Positions 60,671 to 64,000 of a DNA stretch of 64,000 nt are shown here, piece by piece. The DNA comes from Acidimangrovimonas sediminis (GTDB lineage: Bacteria > Pseudomonadota > Alphaproteobacteria > Rhodobacterales > Rhodobacteraceae): positions 124,001 to 188,000 of the forward strand of contig NZ_PHSN01000017.1 of assembly GCF_002871005.1 (NCBI RefSeq). Direction: 5' to 3'. Made by a program: the position numbers and the translations under genes. Positions within the stretch are counted from its first letter, which is position 1, and each line of letters opens with the position of its first letter. The notes below the pieces were generated by a model. The model ran no database searches. It saw only the letters and a list, made by a program, of their open reading frames with translations, and had not been told where the DNA came from.

Positions 60671-62436
60671 GCTTTCACCAGCGGCGCGCCCGGCGCCTTC
60701 AGATATTGATCGCGGATCGCGTCGGCCGCGCGGAAGGCAAGCGCGCCGACCGTGCCGGTCGGGTTCTTGCCGGCGTTCTGCGGGAAGGCCGAGGCGCCGA
60801 CGACGAAGACGTTGTGAACGTCCCAGCTTTGCAGATAGGGGTTCAGCGCGCTGGTCGTGGGATCGGTCCCCATGATCGCGCCGCCGGTGTTGTGGGTCGA
60901 CTGGTAGATCGCCGAATTCCACCCCTTCTTCTGCCGCGACACGGTGTATTGCTTGGCACCCGAGGCCTTCGCGATCTCTTCCATCCGGTCCGAGACGTAG
61001 TGCGACATCCGCAGGTCGTTGTCGGGGAAGTCGAAGGTCATCCGCAGAAGCGGCCGGCCGTAGTTGTCCTTGTAGGTCGGGTCGAGATCCAGGTAGTTGC
61101 CGCGCGTCGCGTAGCTGCTGCCCTGCGCCCCGAAGGCGAGCGAGCTCTGGTAGGTGTCGCGCGTCGCCTTCTTCCACTCCGCGCCCCATTTCGGGGTGCC
61201 GGGCGGGGTTGGGCGGGTCTCGATCGGGCGACCGTTCGAGGGGATGCAGTTGATCCCCGCGCCGCCGACGAAATCCAGATCGCTGTGGTCGAAGCTGTCG
61301 CCGTTGTAATCGTCGCAGGTCTGGCCCAGGGCGCCTGCCGCGATGAACGGGTTGAACTTCTTGTCGTCCTCGAAATAGAGGCGCGTGCCGGCGTTGGTCT
61401 GGTAGCAGTAGTTGCGCCCGACCGTGCCTTCGCCGCTTTGCGGGTCATATGGCTTGCCGATCCCCGACAACAGCATCAGCCGCACGTTGAACAGCTGGTA
61501 GGCGCAGATCACCACGATGTCGGCCGGCTGGAAATATTCCTCGCCGGTGCTGTCGATATAGGTGACGCCGCGGGCCATCTCGGCGCCCTTCGGCACCTCG
61601 ACCTTCAGCACCTCGCACTGGGTGCGGGCCTCGAAGTTGGGCATCCGCATCAGGGCGGGCAGCACCGTGGTCTGGGCCGAGGCCTTGGAATAGTTGGCGC
61701 AACCGAAGCGTTCGCAGAAGCCGCAGTAGGTGCATTGACCCATCGCGATCCCCAGCGGGTTCACGTAATTCTTCGACAGGTTGGCCGAGGGGCTGGGGAA
61801 CGGGTGCAGACCCATCTTGCCCGTGATGTCGGCAAAGAGCGACGGGCCATAGGTCATCTGCATGGGCGGCAGCGGATATTCGTCCGAACGGGCGGATTCG
61901 AAGGGGTTGCCGCCGGGCTGGATCTCGCCCTTGATGTTGCCCGCCTTGCCCGAGATGCCCGCGAGCTTTTCGAACCGGTCGTAATAGCCGTCCATCTCGG
62001 CGCCGGTGACGCCCCAGTCCTGGATCTGAAGATCCTTGATCCGGTCGGCACCGTACTTGTCGGTCAGGTGTGATTTCAGCTCGAAATCGCTGTCGTAGAA
62101 GCGCCAGGTCTGGCCGTTCCAGTGGACACCCGCGCCGCCGACGCCGTTGCCCGGCAGAAAGCCGATGTAGTTGCGCATCGGCAGGGCGTCCTGGCCGGTG
62201 TTGTTGCGCACGGTGATCGCCTCGGCCCGGGCCTGCAGGAACAGGTCGCGGCGGATCGCGTAGCGAAGCTCGTCCGGCATGTAGCCGACGTTGAAATCGG
62301 TCGCGGTGTCACGCCAGGGGCCACGTTCGATCGCTACGACGTCGAGGCCGGCCTCGGCCAGCTGATGAGAGACGATGGACCCGGTCCAGCCGAGACCGAC
62401 GACGACCACATCCTTGCGGGGAAGTACCTTGCTCAT
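60667..62436 (-). CDS. GMC-family FAD dehydrogenase subunit, gluconate-2-dehydrogenase type
   Basis: A 589-residue flavoprotein. The FAD motif is VVVVGLGWTGSIVSHQLAEAG. A Cys-rich motif QCTYCGFCERFGCANYSKAS (about 233-252) is characteristic of gluconate 2-dehydrogenase large subunits. The active-site His is in HNTGGAIMGTDP (about 511) and the C-terminal flavin motif in FPQNAGKNPTGTVGALAFRAAD. The ATG at 62436 follows GGAAAGG; the start overlaps the stop of the small-subunit gene. Export probably depends on that subunit's Tat signal. Substrate is likely a sugar acid. Confidence 0.92.
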   Translation of the reverse strand: MSKVLPRKDVVVVGLGWTGSIVSHQLAEAGLDVVAIERGPWRDTATDFNVGYMPDELRYAIRRDLFLQARAEAITVRNNTGQDALPMRNYIGFLPGNGVGGAGVHWNGQTWRFYDSDFELKSHLTDKYGADRIKDLQIQDWGVTGAEMDGYYDRFEKLAGISGKAGNIKGEIQPGGNPFESARSDEYPLPPMQMTYGPSLFADITGKMGLHPFPSPSANLSKNYVNPLGIAMGQCTYCGFCERFGCANYSKASAQTTVLPALMRMPNFEARTQCEVLKVEVPKGAEMARGVTYIDSTGEEYFQPADIVVICAYQLFNVRLMLLSGIGKPYDPQSGEGTVGRNYCYQTNAGTRLYFEDDKKFNPFIAAGALGQTCDDYNGDSFDHSDLDFVGGAGINCIPSNGRPIETRPTPPGTPKWGAEWKKATRDTYQSSLAFGAQGSSYATRGNYLDLDPTYKDNYGRPLLRMTFDFPDNDLRMSHYVSDRMEEIAKASGAKQYTVSRQKKGWNSAIYQSTHNTGGAIMGTDPTTSALNPYLQSWDVHNVFVVGASAFPQNAGKNPTGTVGALAFRAADAIRDQYLKAPGAPLVKA

Positions 62437-63191
62437 TTGTCTGCCTTTCCGCCCCACTGCACGCTGCCCGCGATCGAGATCGGGGCGCCGGTGAAGGGTT
62501 TGTTGTGTTGCGGGACCCAGGCGCGGTAATCGTAGCGCGCCCCGGGAAAGCCGATCATCTTCCAGCCGGCCATGTCCTTGTTGCCGCCGTAGATCGGATC
62601 CGCGAAGAAGCCCTCCATGACGTTCTCGAGCATGAAGGCGAAGAAGGTCTTGGAATCAAGACCGTTGCCGAACTTGACGTCGCCCTTCTCCAGCGAGGTG
62701 AGAAAGGCGTCCTGGTCCTTGGCGTCCCAGTCGGTGAACTTCTTGCCCGGGGTCTTGGCGTCCACCGCCTTGCCAATCGCGGCAAGGCCCTTGCGGAAGC
62801 GCTGTGCCGGGGTGTTCGGCCCCTGGTAGCCCTGCGTCGGCAGGCCGGGGTGGAACGGGCCCTTCATGTACAGACGCTCGGCCCGGCCATAGGGGCCGGC
62901 CAGCTGCCGGTCGAGGAACACGACACAGCCTGCGTCGGTGCCCGACGGGCTCAGGTCATCGGCCGGGATCAGGCGGTCGCAGATCGCCGACATCAGCGCC
63001 ACTTCGTCGGGCAGGAAGAAATACCAGCCGCCCGGCTTTACCGGCACCGGGGGTTCGGTGTTGTCGATCAGCCAGGGCAGCTGACCGGAATAGCTATGCG
63101 CCGAAACTGGCGAGAGCGCGCCGACCACGAGAAGCGAGACGCCCCCCGCGAGAAAGGCGCGACGCGAGGAGCGAAGCGGAAGCGACGTCAT
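62433..63191 (-). CDS. Gluconate 2-dehydrogenase subunit 3 (gamma) family protein
   Basis: A 252-residue protein with a twin-arginine signal (SSRRAFLAGGVSLLVVGAL, residues 8-26). The mature part has the family's LSPSGTDAGCVVFLDRQLAGPYG and later GWKMIGFPGARYDYR, characteristic of gluconate 2-dehydrogenase gamma subunits. It is needed for export and maturation of the complex. It is the first gene of the operon and overlaps the next by 4 bp (ATGA). Confidence 0.92.
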   Translation of the reverse strand: MTSLPLRSSRRAFLAGGVSLLVVGALSPVSAHSYSGQLPWLIDNTEPPVPVKPGGWYFFLPDEVALMSAICDRLIPADDLSPSGTDAGCVVFLDRQLAGPYGRAERLYMKGPFHPGLPTQGYQGPNTPAQRFRKGLAAIGKAVDAKTPGKKFTDWDAKDQDAFLTSLEKGDVKFGNGLDSKTFFAFMLENVMEGFFADPIYGGNKDMAGWKMIGFPGARYDYRAWVPQHNKPFTGAPISIAGSVQWGGKADK

Positions 63192-63619
63192 CTGCGGTCC
63201 TTTGAGGTGTGGGAAAATACGGGCCCCCGCGACCTTCGCGTGGGAAGCCGAGGAGAGCGTCTGACTGCTGCGACGAACGGCGCAGCTTGAGAGAAGAGTG
63301 ACATCATAGATCTTGACTTTTTGGCTGATCAGCCGGGCGGCCCTACGACAGGGCCAGAGGCGATTTGCTAGATATTTCAGATCCCTGCGACGCTATTGAC
63401 GTTAAGTTAACTAGCGCAGATTTCAGCAGTGCCAAGGCCCCGCGGGCATTGATCGCTCCCGTGGCCTCACGTCCGCGTGTCCGCATGTGCGCGATGCCCG
63501 CGCGATCCTCGGCCGTGCGCGGCCGCACGAACGGGGCGCAGGCGGCATCGGCGCTCGGGACGCCATGGTGTGTCGCGCTCATGGTCGGCGGCCCTTCGGA
63601 ATTGTCCTCGGCGTCATGG
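63192..63619. other. Intergenic region upstream of the gluconate-type operon
   Basis: The 428-bp gap has no convincing gene (a 79-aa minus-strand frame lacks a ribosome site). Near its centre are a perfect palindrome, GGCTGATCAGCC at 63323-63334, and a hairpin, GGCCCT-acgac-AGGGCC at 63339-63355. The palindrome may be an operator for the dehydrogenase operon. Confidence 0.4.
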
Positions 63620-64000
63620 TCAGAAACCCCGCGACAGCGGCCTCAGGGCATTGTCCACGATGTTTTGCATCATGGTCAGGATCGCCAGCTGGGTCGCCGC
63701 GGTGGTTCCGTCCACGCCCTTCATCTGGCGTCCGTTCAACCCGTCCACCGCACCGGCACGGGCGCAGGAGGCAAGCATCTCCGCCTCGACGTCCAGCGAG
63801 TGCAGGGCCTCGGTGCGCCCGGTGGTCAGGGCAATGCCGGCCGCGATCGCGTAGCCCGCCCAGTTGGAGATTGCCGCAACGACCAGCACGTCGGCGGGCA
63901 CCACCGTACCGATGCCGCCGCCGCAACCGCAGACGCAGCGGTGCCCGAATTCCTGGATCTCGGCCACCGCCTCCGGGATGCGGCCAAAGCCCACCTCGTT
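63620..64000 (-). CDS. DUF4392 (D-glutamate cyclase-like) protein, C-terminal part
   Basis: The 3' end of a gene that begins beyond the window. The last 127 residues contain NEVGFGRIPEAVAE, a Cys-rich CVCGCGGG, VPADVLVVAAISNWAGYAIAAGIAL, and AGAVDGLNGRQMKGVDG, matching DUF4392/D-glutamate cyclase C-terminal domains. It might convert a D-amino acid or a related compound. The large gap after it separates it from the dehydrogenase operon. Confidence 0.75.
   Translation of the reverse strand, partial: NEVGFGRIPEAVAEIQEFGHRCVCGCGGGIGTVVPADVLVVAAISNWAGYAIAAGIALTTGRTEALHSLDVEAEMLASCARAGAVDGLNGRQMKGVDGTTAATQLAILTMMQNIVDNALRPLSRGF

Noticed and set aside
63343-63582. 79-aa minus-strand frame as a gene
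   Set aside because: No ribosome site, biased composition, and it crosses no conserved motif.

Overview
This is high-GC DNA with alphaproteobacterial gene content: a Tad pilus locus, a TRAP-free periplasmic dehydrogenase repertoire, branched-chain-type ABC uptake, and AtuA/CitMHS, MmyB and XRE neighbourhoods. It fits best with the Rhodobacterales/Paracoccaceae, but there is no rRNA, tRNA or marker gene to place it further. Long antisense ORFs are frequent because of the GC-rich third codon position and have been left out.

Layout. (1) 1-7255: the end of a periplasmic binding protein gene, an aldehyde dehydrogenase facing a divergent AraC regulator, and a three-subunit sorbitol-dehydrogenase-type complex (small Tat subunit, GMC flavoprotein, tri-haem cytochrome c). 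(2) 7256-10989: a 47-aa membrane protein behind a strong palindrome, an exported FmdE-like protein and a class III cyclase/TPR protein. (3) 11181-20073: an orphan VgrG island of type VI secretion with an unknown Ala/Gly-rich protein, a DUF2169 adaptor, a ketosynthase-like protein, a DUF4150 PAAR-like protein whose C-terminus looks like a PD-(D/E)XK nuclease, and a DUF3396-type immunity protein. No T6SS core genes are present. (4) 20131-51913: a surface-adhesion island, described below. (5) 52166-56104: a LysR regulator facing AtuA-type proteins and a CitMHS transporter. (6) 56535-58421: two divergent, frameshifted genes (an MmyB-type regulator and a zinc-type oxidoreductase). (7) 58441-64000: an XRE regulator, a gluconate-2-dehydrogenase-type complex (gamma subunit, GMC subunit, tri-haem cytochrome c) and the end of a DUF4392 protein.

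The adhesion island is the most interesting part. A minus-strand operon encodes TadD, a Flp-like pilin, CpaB, TadZ, TadA, TadB, TadC and a membrane hybrid histidine kinase. Divergent from it is a large repetitive protein with a Bap/LapF-like prefix domain. A second prefix-domain protein follows, and behind it a plus-strand run encodes TolC, a LapB-type ABC exporter and an HlyD adaptor, running straight into the remaining Tad genes (CpaC secretin, CpaD, TadE), with TadG convergent. A one-POTRA Omp85 protein, a glycosyltransferase, a stand-alone receiver-like protein, a LuxR response regulator, an HK-REC-HPt kinase, a third prefix-domain protein and two small membrane proteins complete it. The three prefix-domain proteins share Thr/Asp-rich tracts and Leu/Gly repeats, and I see no RTX repeats in them. 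The 14-bp sequence ATACATACTTTAGT occurs exactly three times, plus one 12/14 match, always in a divergent intergenic region of this island. This suggests a small regulon coupling pilus, adhesin, glycosylation and signalling genes. The model is inference; the repeats, motif copies and gene order are seen directly.
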